DNA of 36,648 nucleotides from Limisphaerales bacterium (GTDB lineage: Bacteria; Verrucomicrobiota; Verrucomicrobiia; Limisphaerales; UBA11358), in assembly GCA_025360325.1 (NCBI GenBank), contig JANYCI010000194.1:1-36648 (forward strand), in the 5' to 3' direction. This document shows, piece after piece, positions 1 through 7,601 of the stretch. The position numbers and the translations under genes are program-made. A model generated the notes under the pieces. It was not told the origin of the DNA and did no database searches. It saw only the letters and a program-made list of their open reading frames with translations. How positions within the stretch are numbered: the stretch's first letter is position 1; each line of letters opens with the position of its first letter.

Positions 1-101
1 CCAACATATTTTTCTGCAAAGAATTATGGATCAGGTTTGTCCGACAAAGGCTACAAAAGAGGCTCTAAGGGTTTCGCGTGCTTACTTGCTCGCCGCCCGG
101 T

Positions 102-785
102 TCAGTATTTCAGCGGTGACAACACCAGCGAGCGGATTTCAATTTCTGCGCCTTCGCTTTGGATGCCGATGTAGCCGCCGTCGAGGGAACATTCGGTGGT
201 CTCGTTCACAAATTTTCCGTTGATGAAAGATTCCACTTTGCCGTGGATGCAGATCGTTTCAAATTTATTCCATTCGCCGATGGGTTTTTCGGCGGATTGC
301 GCGATGAGTTCGCTGCGGAAGGGAATGGGCGTGTTGGCGTCTTTGCCTTTGTGTTCCAAACTTTCCGCGCCACCCATCAAAAATAAATCGCCTTGATGAT
401 CATGCTTGCCTTGGACTTGCACGCATTGCGGCCAGACTTTGTCGGGCGACTGGATGTGGACGAGGAGGCCGGTGTTGTCGGCCTTGGGCGCGATTTTGAC
501 GAAGCGCCATTCGACGGTGAGAAAATAATTACTGTAAACCTGCGTGGTGCGGAGATAGCCGGTGGGCGTGCCGGTGCAATGGATGACGCCGTTGGTGAGG
601 CTCCACGTTTTGAGCGGGTCGGCGTTTTCCTTCATGCAAAAGGTGAGGCCGGAAAAATCTTTGGCGTTGAAGAGTGGCACAGACATTTCACGCGAATTGG
701 CAGGCGGATAATCGCTTTCACCGTTTTGGGCGCGGAGTTGCGGCGCGGTGGAAAGGAGTAGGGCGAGGAGAAACAAAAATTTCAT
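102..785 (-). CDS. Secreted DUF1080 (3-keto-disaccharide hydrolase-like) protein
   Basis: Encodes 227 residues. It begins with a clear signal peptide (MKFLFLLALLLSTAPQLRAQ, cleavage near residue 20), so the product is exported. The body reads as one DUF1080 domain, a concanavalin-like beta-sandwich: NAKDFSGL near the N-terminus, then the family's pattern of a sugar-binding jelly roll (NTGLLVHI, a CVQVQGKHDHQGDLFLMGG segment, GEWNKFETIC, FINGKFVNE, GYIGIQSEGAEIEIRSL). The length is normal for a single-domain member. Family members are linked to carbohydrate breakdown, and some hydrolyse 3-keto-glycosides; the substrate here cannot be told. It is separated from the upstream regulator gene by a 247-base gap containing an inverted repeat, so it is probably its own transcription unit. 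No good Shine-Dalgarno is visible. The family assignment is firm, the enzymatic role only inferred. Confidence 0.85.
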   Translation of the reverse strand: MKFLFLLALLLSTAPQLRAQNGESDYPPANSREMSVPLFNAKDFSGLTFCMKENADPLKTWSLTNGVIHCTGTPTGYLRTTQVYSNYFLTVEWRFVKIAPKADNTGLLVHIQSPDKVWPQCVQVQGKHDHQGDLFLMGGAESLEHKGKDANTPIPFRSELIAQSAEKPIGEWNKFETICIHGKVESFINGKFVNETTECSLDGGYIGIQSEGAEIEIRSLVLSPLKY

Positions 786-854
786 CCGCGCACACTGCGG
801 CGGAAATTATATTTTGGCAAGGTGATTCAGGCTGGCTCAAAGCGAAGATTTTTT

Positions 855-1022
855 CAACGCAAAGGCGCAAAGGGGCAGAGGCGCAAAGATTTTTTAGCGA
901 TTGATTTTGGCTGTATCCTAGTTTGGCAGGGCGGTGCTGCCGCGACGCCCTACTAAATTCAAATTATGACACCGGCTGAGTTTTTTGGGTAGTCACTTTG
1001 CGCCTTTGCGCCTTTGCGTTGA
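855..1022. repeat. Intergenic inverted repeat of GCAAAGGC-type units
   Basis: The left arm (855-888) contains tandem GCGCAAAG-type units beginning CAACGCAAAGGCGCAAAGG. The right arm (996-1022) is its reverse complement (ACTTTGCGCC...CTTTGCGTTGA). About 107 bases lie between the arms and contain no credible gene. The transcript could fold into a long hairpin between the regulator and DUF1080 genes, both on the minus strand, so it could end or protect a message. The pattern looks like a dispersed genomic repeat; copy number cannot be judged from one window. Confidence 0.75.
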
Positions 1023-1032
1023 ATTCCCCGTT

Positions 1033-2331
1033 TCAAAACTCACCGTCGGCGAGTTGTTGTCGCCACATCTCAAAATGTTCGTCGAGATGGATGCCTTTGA
1101 GGTAGTCCATGTCCACCGGGGTGGCCACCATTTCGGGGTTGCTGGACTGGGAATACTGGAGGGCGTTGGCGACGTGGATGATGCCGGAGAGGCAGATTTC
1201 GCGGGTGCCGCAGCGTTGCGGATCATGGTGGCAGGCGACGGTCTCGACGAGCGGAATGGGCAGGCCCCAGATGGCGAGGAGATAGGCTCCGACCTCGGCG
1301 TGCGTGGTGTGGAGTCTTAGTTGCTCGACGAGATGTAACGGAGTTTTGGTGGCGTGAGATTCTTTGAGCACGGCTCTGTATTCAGCACCGAGGCTATCGG
1401 CCAGGATGAGCTTGCCTACGTCGTGCAAGATACCGGCGGCGAAGGCTTGTTCCGCGAGCTGCGGGTCGTCCATGTGCTGCCGGTATAATCTCCGGCCCAG
1501 CGCCGCGACTTGTGCGGAGTGTTCCCAAATTTGTTCGAGCGGAAAGCCGGGACATTTTTTTTGGTCGAAGGAAGAATAGAGCGGCGTGGCGAGTGCGAGC
1601 GATTGGATAATGCTGACGCCGAGCAGTTGCACGGCGTCATCCACGGAAAAAATTTTACGCCCGAAACCGAAATAGGCCGAGTTGGAAATCTGCAGTAGCT
1701 TGGCGCACAGTCCCGGATCTTTCGAGGCGATTTCGGCGATCAGCTCCGTGGTGCAATCGTCCGACTGCACGGCCTCGGCGATTTCTAAGTAGGTTTTCGG
1801 GAGGCTCGGCAAATTTTTCAACCCAGCGGTGGCGGAGCGGATTTTTTCGTGGTTGAGATGGCTCTGCACGTTGGTCACGCGGCGCAGGCAGGTTTTCAAA
1901 TCATCGAGGCTACATGGCTTTTCGAGAAACTGATGCGTGAGGCCGACGCAGTTCATCACTTCGCTCAAATCCGCATAACCCGAAAGAATGATGCGGACAG
2001 TCTTGGGATGATCGCGCAGGACGAGGTTGAGCAATTGCGCGCCGTTCATGCCCGGCATTCGCATATCGGTGATGACGACATCAAACGGCTGCTGGCTGAT
2101 GAGCTTGAGCGCCTCCTGGCCGCTCTCGGCAAAGTGCAGGTCCCATTCACTCGCCATTGAGCGCATCCCGAGCTTCATCAGGCGCAGCAACGTCACTTCG
2201 TCATCCACGATCAGGATGCGGGTGCGCGCGGTGTTGGCGGGAATCGTATTTGCGACGGCGGACGTGCCGGTGAACGCTTCGACGCGACCGTGTTCTTGTT
2301 CTGCAGTTGTGAAAGCCATTACGCCAGACAT
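1033..2331 (-). CDS. Response regulator receiver-HDOD protein
   Basis: Encodes 432 residues. An N-terminal receiver domain (about 37-152) has the acidic pair in ILIVDDE, the phosphoacceptor Asp at about residue 89 in VVITDMRMPG, and the conserved Lys at about 138 in FLEKPC. An HDOD domain follows (about 170-400). It starts with the typical LPSLPKTYLEI and DPGLCAKLLQISNSAYFG segments and keeps an HD dyad (ILHDVGK, about 303-304) with further histidines (EHSAQVA, CHHD). Such proteins relay phosphorylation to partner signalling proteins, often in motility, cyclic-di-GMP or stress circuits; many HDOD domains are non-enzymatic, although this one keeps HD-like residues. Its start lies 21 bases after the glycosyltransferase stop, so the two are likely co-transcribed. 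A second in-frame Met (residue 5) is an equally possible start. No sensor kinase is in the window. Confidence 0.9.
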   Translation of the reverse strand: MSGVMAFTTAEQEHGRVEAFTGTSAVANTIPANTARTRILIVDDEVTLLRLMKLGMRSMASEWDLHFAESGQEALKLISQQPFDVVITDMRMPGMNGAQLLNLVLRDHPKTVRIILSGYADLSEVMNCVGLTHQFLEKPCSLDDLKTCLRRVTNVQSHLNHEKIRSATAGLKNLPSLPKTYLEIAEAVQSDDCTTELIAEIASKDPGLCAKLLQISNSAYFGFGRKIFSVDDAVQLLGVSIIQSLALATPLYSSFDQKKCPGFPLEQIWEHSAQVAALGRRLYRQHMDDPQLAEQAFAAGILHDVGKLILADSLGAEYRAVLKESHATKTPLHLVEQLRLHTTHAEVGAYLLAIWGLPIPLVETVACHHDPQRCGTREICLSGIIHVANALQYSQSSNPEMVATPVDMDYLKGIHLDEHFEMWRQQLADGEF

Positions 2332-2352
2332 CGGCGGACGGCGGCGCGCGCT

Positions 2353-3387
2353 TTAAGAAATTATTTTTCCAATCCGCTCCAAAACGACGGCGGGCGAAAG
2401 TGCGCGGAGACATTCATCCGTTTTCTCAAACACGCAATCCGGTTTCATGCAGGGCGAGCAGGGGAGGTCAAGGCGTAATACATTTTGTAACTGGCCGTAA
2501 GGGCCGGTGCGGCGCGGCTCCGTTGGGCCGAACAGCGCGATCAGCGGTTTGCCGAGCGCGGCGGCGACGTGCATCGGCCCCGTATCATTTGTCACCAGCA
2601 AATCGCAGCGGCGCACCCACTCGATCATTTCTGGCAGCGACGTTGCGCCGCAGAGGTTCAAAACTTTTTCCGGCGCGGCGGCAGAAATTTTTTCGCCGAG
2701 CGGCGCATCGTCCGTGCTGCCTAGAATGGCGAAGTGCACGGCGGGAAATTTTTTTTCAAGCCGAGAAACTAACTCGGCAAAATGCGCCGCCGGCCAGTGC
2801 TTGTTTTCCCAACGCGCGCCGGGCTGCAAGAGAATCAATTTTGAATTTTGAATTTTGAATTTTGAATTCTCGCCAAACCACTTGCGTTCCACGGCGGCGG
2901 CGATTTCTTTTCGCTCCGGCAGCCACGCGAAATTTTTATGCACCGGCACGCCGAGCGGCGGCAGCACGGCGAGATACCAGTCCACCGCGTGCGTAAAATA
3001 ATTTTTGCGCGGCACCGCGAGATCGTAAAAACCGCGCGCGCCTTCGCGGACTTCATCGAGGCCCACGAGAAATTTTCCGCGCGCCAGCCACGCGAACGCG
3101 CCGCTGCGCGCGAGGCATTGCAGGTCAATCACGAGGTCGAAGTGTTGCGCGCGGAGCCAGCGGATGCTCTGGAACATTTCCGGCCAGTGCTGTGGTTTGC
3201 CCCAGCGTTTGCGCTCGAAACGCACGACGCCCGCCAGATCAGGATCGCCTTCGATGAGCGGTGCGAGTGAGGAATCAATCCACCAGAAAATTTCGGCGGT
3301 GCGAAAATGCTGCTTCAGCAAACGCAGCACCGGCAGGGCGTGAATCACGTCACCGAGCGAACTGGGTTTGAGAATTAAAATTTTCAA
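2353..3387 (-). CDS. Glycosyltransferase family 9 (heptosyltransferase-like)
   Basis: Encodes 344 residues, a normal length for LPS heptosyltransferases. The N-terminal Rossmann domain begins MKILILKPSSLGDVIHALPVL, the family signature for the acceptor-binding half. The C-terminal half has LILLQPGARWENKHWP and the nucleotide-sugar-binding segment VTNDTGPMHVAAALGKPLIALFGPTEP. The product probably adds a heptose or related sugar to lipid A core on the cytoplasmic side of the inner membrane; acceptor and donor cannot be told, so no symbol is given. A run of four AATTTTG heptamers lies inside the gene and encodes part of the interdomain linker (around residues 174-184, NSKFKIQNSK). The receiver-HDOD gene follows after 21 bases. 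WaaC-like and WaaF-like functions are both possible. Confidence 0.9.
   Translation of the reverse strand: MKILILKPSSLGDVIHALPVLRLLKQHFRTAEIFWWIDSSLAPLIEGDPDLAGVVRFERKRWGKPQHWPEMFQSIRWLRAQHFDLVIDLQCLARSGAFAWLARGKFLVGLDEVREGARGFYDLAVPRKNYFTHAVDWYLAVLPPLGVPVHKNFAWLPERKEIAAAVERKWFGENSKFKIQNSKLILLQPGARWENKHWPAAHFAELVSRLEKKFPAVHFAILGSTDDAPLGEKISAAAPEKVLNLCGATSLPEMIEWVRRCDLLVTNDTGPMHVAAALGKPLIALFGPTEPRRTGPYGQLQNVLRLDLPCSPCMKPDCVFEKTDECLRALSPAVVLERIGKIIS
2837..2864. repeat. Heptamer tandem repeat (AATTTTG x4) inside the glycosyltransferase gene
   Basis: Four perfect 7-base copies, followed by a partial AATTC. They lie in the coding sequence of the minus-strand glycosyltransferase. Read on that strand the unit is CAAAATT, giving the hydrophilic peptide NSKFKIQNSK just before the first beta-strand of the C-terminal domain. 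The tract is AT-only apart from one G/C per unit, in a gene that is otherwise GC-rich. Confidence 0.9.
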
Positions 3388-3394
3388 TCGGCTT

Positions 3395-3534
3395 TAGCCA
3401 CAGATGAACACAGATGGGAATGATTTTATCCGCTGATGACACAGATTTTTGCAGATTTAATTTTTTATCTGCGTGCATCCGCAGAAATCTGCGGATGCTT
3501 TGCTTATCTGTGTTTCCTCTGTGCCTATCTATGG
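3395..3534. repeat. Intergenic array of CACAGAT/ATCTGCG inverted repeats
   Basis: This fills nearly all of the 156-base gap between the metallophosphoesterase and glycosyltransferase genes. The left side carries CCACAGATGAACACAGATG, then GACACAGATTTTTGCAGAT. The right side carries the inverse units ATCTGCGTGCATCCGCAG, AATCTGCGGATGC and ATCTGTGTTTCCTCTGTG. The arms are imperfect and nested, so RNA from either strand could fold into a branched hairpin. It resembles short dispersed intergenic repeats of the same wording that I recall from environmental bacteria. No reading frame inside it looks coding. Confidence 0.75.
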
Positions 3535-3543
3535 CCAGAAAAA

Positions 3544-4266
3544 TCAGCGTCCAAACGCGAGCCGTTCCGCCAGCCGTTCGGGCAAACCAGCGGCGAGGAT
3601 TTTTTGCTGCGCGGTCTCGATGTCGTAGTCGAGGCGACGGAGTTCAATCGTCTGCGCGGCCATGTCGTAGAGGACATACGCGCATTTGGGATTGTTGTCG
3701 CGCGGCTGGCCGACGGCGCCAACGTTGATGAAATATTTTTTTGCCGGATCCACTTTGAACTTCGAGTAAGTTCCGCCGCGCACCATCGTGTCGCGCATGA
3801 ACGCCACCGGAACGTGCGTGTGGCCGAAGAAACACATCTGCGTATTTTGATACGGAAAACTCGCAGCGGCGGCGAGCTTGTCAAAGACATAGCCCCAACG
3901 ATCCGGCGCGTCGAGCGTGGAGTGAACCATCGTGAAATTCGCCACCATGCGGGTGAATTTCAAATCGCGCAGCCACTGCTTTTCCTCGGCGGAAAGTTGA
4001 TCACGCGTCCAGTGAACGGCCTGTGCCGCATGGGGATTGAAACCATCCAGCGCATTGTCCGTGGAGCAATACTCATCGTGATTACCCTTCACACACGGGA
4101 TGTTCATGTCGCGCACGATCTGGAGACATTCCTTGGGATTGGCGTTGTAGCCCACGACATCGCCGAGGCAAACGATGTGGTCGGCGTTCTGCGCGCGGAT
4201 GTCCTCCAGAACCACCTGAAAGGCTTCCAGATTTCCGTGAATGTCGGCGATGATGGCGTATTTCAT
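3544..4266 (-). CDS. Calcineurin-like metallophosphoesterase (YfcE-type)
   Basis: Encodes 240 residues. The complete two-metal phosphoesterase signature is visible: D8-x-H10 in ADIHGN, GD36 in CLGDVVGYN, GNH63DE, a His at 115 in TMVHS, and GH149TH151 near the middle. The glycine-rich DIHGNLEA start and the GDVVGYNANP segment are typical of the small bacterial branch that acts on phosphodiesters or phosphoproteins. The true substrate cannot be read from sequence. There is no signal peptide, so it is cytoplasmic. It lies 17 bases after the acylphosphatase gene and is probably co-transcribed with it. The start ATG encodes MKYAIIADIHGN, exactly where the first beta-strand of the fold should begin. 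Confidence 0.92.
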   Translation of the reverse strand: MKYAIIADIHGNLEAFQVVLEDIRAQNADHIVCLGDVVGYNANPKECLQIVRDMNIPCVKGNHDEYCSTDNALDGFNPHAAQAVHWTRDQLSAEEKQWLRDLKFTRMVANFTMVHSTLDAPDRWGYVFDKLAAAASFPYQNTQMCFFGHTHVPVAFMRDTMVRGGTYSKFKVDPAKKYFINVGAVGQPRDNNPKCAYVLYDMAAQTIELRRLDYDIETAQQKILAAGLPERLAERLAFGR

Positions 4267-4283
4267 TGACTGCGAACTAAATC

Positions 4284-4544
4284 TTATCGGACGATTTCAA
4301 AACCGCGAAACTCATTTTTTACGTCCGCCCAAAATACTTGTTCGTCGCGGACAAAGCCAGCAAGACCTGCATCTAAAATGGCCGCGCGAAATTCTTCCAG
4401 CTCCGCGCGCAAACCCTCCGCCATAAGTTCCACGCGACCATCCGGGAGGTTGCGAATGGTGCCCGCAATTTCAAACCCCGTGGCCACCGTCTTGACCGTG
4501 TAGCGGAAGCCGACGCCCTGCACGCGACCCGAATAAAAAATCAT
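4284..4544 (-). CDS. Acylphosphatase
   Basis: About 86 residues from the ATG chosen here. The family fingerprint GRVQGVGFR (catalytic Arg about 14) is followed by IRNLPDGRVELMAEG with the catalytic Asn (about 32). The enzyme hydrolyses carboxyl-phosphate bonds of acylphosphates in the cytoplasm. The reading frame stays open upstream to 4772, but that extension would overlap the pilM-like gene on the other strand, and its residues look like random translation. The chosen start leaves a slightly short first strand (MIFYS); a GTG at 4583 would give about 99 residues and a more usual N-terminus. Neither has a clear Shine-Dalgarno. The metallophosphoesterase gene follows closely. Confidence 0.85.
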   Translation of the reverse strand: MIFYSGRVQGVGFRYTVKTVATGFEIAGTIRNLPDGRVELMAEGLRAELEEFRAAILDAGLAGFVRDEQVFWADVKNEFRGFEIVR

Positions 4545-4753
4545 CAGGCGGCGGCGAGCGGAGGTAGCGGCAGTGGGCGGCACGCGCGCATGAAGCCAGA
4601 GGCGCGCGGACGATGCAATGATTTTTGACGGCAACGAAATGTAATTTTTTTTGCTTTCTGTTTGACCCGTGCGAAGATTTGCCCTAATCAAATGCGGCGC
4701 GTTTCCCTGAAAAAACTTTTTTTCGCGGTTTCGTGCATCCAGACGCAAACGAC
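4545..4753. promoter_or_regulatory. Divergent intergenic region before the pilus-like cluster
   Basis: This stretch separates the minus-strand acylphosphatase operon from the plus-strand PilM-like gene and should contain promoters for both. On the plus strand TTGACC (4662-4667) could be a -35 element, but the possible -10 elements (CCTAAT at 4683 or TAATCA at 4685) are poor or badly spaced. A T-rich run lies at 4641-4652. No clear operator palindrome was seen. Confidence 0.3.
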
Positions 4754-6616
4754 ATGCTGAATACCAAGTCATTTTTGACCGTTGATTTCGGAGCGGGGAG
4801 CCTCAAGCTCGCCGAGTTTGAAACCAACGACGCGGGCGGGTTGACGCTGACTAATTTTTCCATCAAGCCGCTCGGCCTGGAAGGTTCGCAGGAGGCCACG
4901 CGTGAAAAGGCGATGCTCACGGCGCTCACGGAAACGCTAGTGGAGAAAGGTATCAAGTCCAAGTCGGTCAATGTCTGCGCACCGGGCTTCCACGTTTTTT
5001 CCAAGTTCGTAAAATTGCCGCCGGTGGATGCTTCCAAGGTCGGCCAGATCATCCAATACGAGGCGCAGCAAAATGTGCCGTTCCCGTTGGCGGAGGTCGT
5101 TTGGGATTATCAAATCCTCGGCTCGGCAGCGAGTGGCGAACTCGAAGTGTTGCTCGTGGCGGTGAAGTCGGACATCGTCGAAGGACTCTTTCGCGTGGTG
5201 GAGCAGGCGAAGTTGAAATTGAATTTGTGCGATGCCTCGCCCGCCGCGCTGTGCAACGCGTTTCGCTATAATTATTCTGACTTGGAAGATTGCACGATGC
5301 TCTTGGACATCGGCGCGAAGACGAGCAATCTGTTGTTCTTCGAGAAGGGGAAAGTTTTTTCACGCAGCATCAATCTCGGTGCGAACACCATCACGCAGGA
5401 TTTTTCCACGGAAGCGAAATTGAAATTTGACGAGGCCGAGAAGATAAAGATTCAGGAAGGTTTCGTGAGTTTGGGCGGCGCGTATGAGGAGCCGGAGAAT
5501 CCGCATCAGGCGGCGATCTCGAAGATTGCGCGGCAGTTCATGACGAAGCTGCACATTCAGGTGAACCAGACCTTGCAGTTTTATCGCGGGCAGCAGGGCG
5601 GGTCGGCACCGCAACGTTTGTTTCTGTCGGGCGGCGCGAGCATCATGCCTTACACGGCGCAATTTTTTGCGGAGAAATTGAATGTGCCGGTGGAATACTT
5701 TAATCCGTTCCGCAATTTGCAGATTGACCCGTCGGTGAACTTGGAAGATTTGTCGCGCGTGGCGCACGGGCTGGGCGAAGTCGTCGGGCTGGGGCTGCGG
5801 AATTTGGACAATTGCCCGGTGGAAATGAATTTGATGCCGGAGAGCACGTTGCGCTGGCGGTCGTTCAATCAGAAGAAGCCGTATCTCATCGCCACGGTGT
5901 TCAGCCTTGCGCTCGTTGCGGGCGCGGTGGGGCTGATGTTCAGCAAGCTCGCCTCGAACAAGCAGGCAGAGGTGGACCGGTTACAGACGCCGGTGGCTGA
6001 ACTGACGACGAAGACGGACAAGTTCAAGCAGGCATATTCCAAATTGAAAAAGACGCGCGAGGAGGCGGACTTGGCGTCGAAGTGGCTAGGGCAGCGTTAT
6101 TACTGGGGCGATTTTATCACGGAAATGCGCGCGGCGATGTTGCGTTCGGAAAGCGACGTGAAGAAAAAACTTTCCGCGCAAAAGTCGGGCGTGGACACGG
6201 GTATATGGATTGAACAGATGATTTCTTCCACGACAGTCGGCACGGCCAGCATGGTTACGCCAATCTCGACCGAGCGCTCTCCTGGCTATCCCACTGGTTA
6301 TCCCACGGAAGGTTTGCGCCGTCCGACATCGCCAGACCAAGTGGCAACAGCGCCGGTTGATCCGGCCATCGCACCGCCCGCCGGTCCGATTGTAAATACC
6401 AATCTCATCACGTTAGTCTGCCGGGCGGTCAGCCTGACGAGCATTGATGCCTCGGCGAACCGCGACATCGCCTACGCGGTGGAAAATGAAATCAAGGCGT
6501 CGCCGCTGGTAGATCCGAAGGCGACGTCGCTGGACGGTAATATTTTGACGGATGAATCCACCGGCACCTTCACCTTCACCTTGAAAGTGGCGCCACTCAA
6601 CCCGTTGACTTTTTAA
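4754..6616 (+). CDS. PilM-like ATPase fused to a PilN-like segment (Amuc_1101-like)
   Basis: Encodes 620 residues from ATG 4754; a GTG at 4733 would add seven residues. Residues 1-350 read as the actin/FtsA-like fold of PilM: FLTVDFGAGSLKLAEF (phosphate-1 loop), VNVCAPGFHVFSKFVKLPP, the IQYEAQQNVPFPL segment typical of PilM, MLLDIGAKTSNLL (phosphate-2) and RLFLSGGASIMP (adenosine loop). A single membrane helix follows (about 376-396, YLIATVFSLALVAGAVGLMF), then a coiled-coil and a periplasmic part with a Pro/Gly/Tyr-rich stretch. In most type IV pilus operons PilM is cytoplasmic and binds the N-terminus of PilN; here both appear to be one chain. The next gene begins one base after the stop. 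It should anchor the inner-membrane platform of the secretin machine. The PilM assignment is strong and the PilN assignment inferred from topology. Confidence 0.88.
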   Translation: MLNTKSFLTVDFGAGSLKLAEFETNDAGGLTLTNFSIKPLGLEGSQEATREKAMLTALTETLVEKGIKSKSVNVCAPGFHVFSKFVKLPPVDASKVGQIIQYEAQQNVPFPLAEVVWDYQILGSAASGELEVLLVAVKSDIVEGLFRVVEQAKLKLNLCDASPAALCNAFRYNYSDLEDCTMLLDIGAKTSNLLFFEKGKVFSRSINLGANTITQDFSTEAKLKFDEAEKIKIQEGFVSLGGAYEEPENPHQAAISKIARQFMTKLHIQVNQTLQFYRGQQGGSAPQRLFLSGGASIMPYTAQFFAEKLNVPVEYFNPFRNLQIDPSVNLEDLSRVAHGLGEVVGLGLRNLDNCPVEMNLMPESTLRWRSFNQKKPYLIATVFSLALVAGAVGLMFSKLASNKQAEVDRLQTPVAELTTKTDKFKQAYSKLKKTREEADLASKWLGQRYYWGDFITEMRAAMLRSESDVKKKLSAQKSGVDTGIWIEQMISSTTVGTASMVTPISTERSPGYPTGYPTEGLRRPTSPDQVATAPVDPAIAPPAGPIVNTNLITLVCRAVSLTSIDASANRDIAYAVENEIKASPLVDPKATSLDGNILTDESTGTFTFTLKVAPLNPLTF

Positions 6617-6617
6617 T

Positions 6618-7601
6618 ATGGGCTGGATCAAGCGAAATTTATTTTTTGTCGTCGGCGGCGTGGTGTCACTCGTGCTGCTGGGCGGCGCGGGCTATTACAT
6701 CTGGTCGGAAAACGCCCGCAACGCGAAGGCGAGCGAAGATTTAACTGCGGTTTATGACACGCTCGACAAACTGGCCAAAGCTGAACCCAAACCGGGCAAT
6801 GATAAGGTGAACAACACGGCCATTGCCAAAGAGCAAGAACAGGAATTGCGCGCGTGGATCAGTGCGGCGGCGGGTTATTTCCAGCCGGTGCCCGGCATCC
6901 CGCCCGGCCTGAATGTCAGCAGCAAAGATTATGGCACTGCGTTGAGCCGCACCGTGGATCAGATGCAGCACGCCGCAGACAGCGCAGGTATCAGCGTTCC
7001 GCCGAAGTATGGTTTTTCCTTTGAGGCGCAACGGGCGCGCATGACGTTCGCCTCTGGTAGCGTGGATTTGCTGGCGCAGCAACTTGGCGAAGTGAAGGCG
7101 ATCACGGACATTTTATTTGCCACACGCATCAATGCGCTCGACAGCATCCAGCGCGTGCGCGTTTCGGAAGATGATGCCCAAGGCTCGGCGGCGGATTATC
7201 TGGACGACCATCCGATCACGAACGATCTGGCGATTATCACGCCGTATGTCGTGACCTTCCGTTGTTTCACGCCGGAGTTGGCACGCGTGCTGGCAGCTAT
7301 TTCCAAAGGCTCAAGCACGCTCATCGTGAAAACCATTAACGTCGTCCCCGCCAGCTCGGCAGGAACGTTGCCGGTCGGTGCGATGGGCGAAAGTGGTTAT
7401 CCGCCTCAATATCCGCCCCAGCGGATTCCCGGTGAAGGTGCGACGGGCTACCCACCGGGCGGTGGCTATCCTCCCGGCGGAATGCCGCCTACTGCCGCCA
7501 CGCCAGTTCCCGGTAAAGGCGGGTTGCAGACAATGCTGAAAGAACAATTGCTGCGCGTCGTCATCGAAGTTGACTTGGTGAAACTGCTGCCCAAAAGTTA
7601 A
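6618..7601 (+). CDS. Amuc_1100-like bitopic pilus-platform protein
   Basis: Encodes 327 residues: a short cytoplasmic start (MGWIKRN), one membrane helix (about 8-28), then a large periplasmic part. From memory, the layout parallels Amuc_1100 of Akkermansia (about 317 residues): an initial W-I plus membrane helix, an alpha-helical linker, a GF...EAQ segment followed by a helix ending near INALDSIQRVRV, a second small alpha/beta unit (VVTFRCFTPELARVLAAISKGSSTLIVKTINVVP), a low-complexity insert, and a final strand (LLRVVIEVDLVKLLPK). That is two ferredoxin-like units as in PilO/GspM. The insert (about 252-298) is rich in GYPP and PPGG. The gene starts one base after the PilM-like stop and abuts the next gene directly, so it belongs to the same complex. 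The PilO-like role is inferred, and the homology needs a profile search. Confidence 0.75.
   Translation: MGWIKRNLFFVVGGVVSLVLLGGAGYYIWSENARNAKASEDLTAVYDTLDKLAKAEPKPGNDKVNNTAIAKEQEQELRAWISAAAGYFQPVPGIPPGLNVSSKDYGTALSRTVDQMQHAADSAGISVPPKYGFSFEAQRARMTFASGSVDLLAQQLGEVKAITDILFATRINALDSIQRVRVSEDDAQGSAADYLDDHPITNDLAIITPYVVTFRCFTPELARVLAAISKGSSTLIVKTINVVPASSAGTLPVGAMGESGYPPQYPPQRIPGEGATGYPPGGGYPPGGMPPTAATPVPGKGGLQTMLKEQLLRVVIEVDLVKLLPKS

Noticed and set aside
3436-4269. Plus-strand frame of 277 codons opposite the metallophosphoesterase
   Set aside because: It starts in the intergenic repeat and mirrors the phosphoesterase, which has all catalytic motifs on the minus strand.
4545-4772. Longer acylphosphatase (162 residues)
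   Set aside because: The extension overlaps the opposite-strand PilM-like start and has no similarity to the family.
6618-7601. Claim that this protein has the immune activity of Amuc_1100
   Set aside because: Shared layout does not show shared host effects, and nothing in the window suggests a gut organism.
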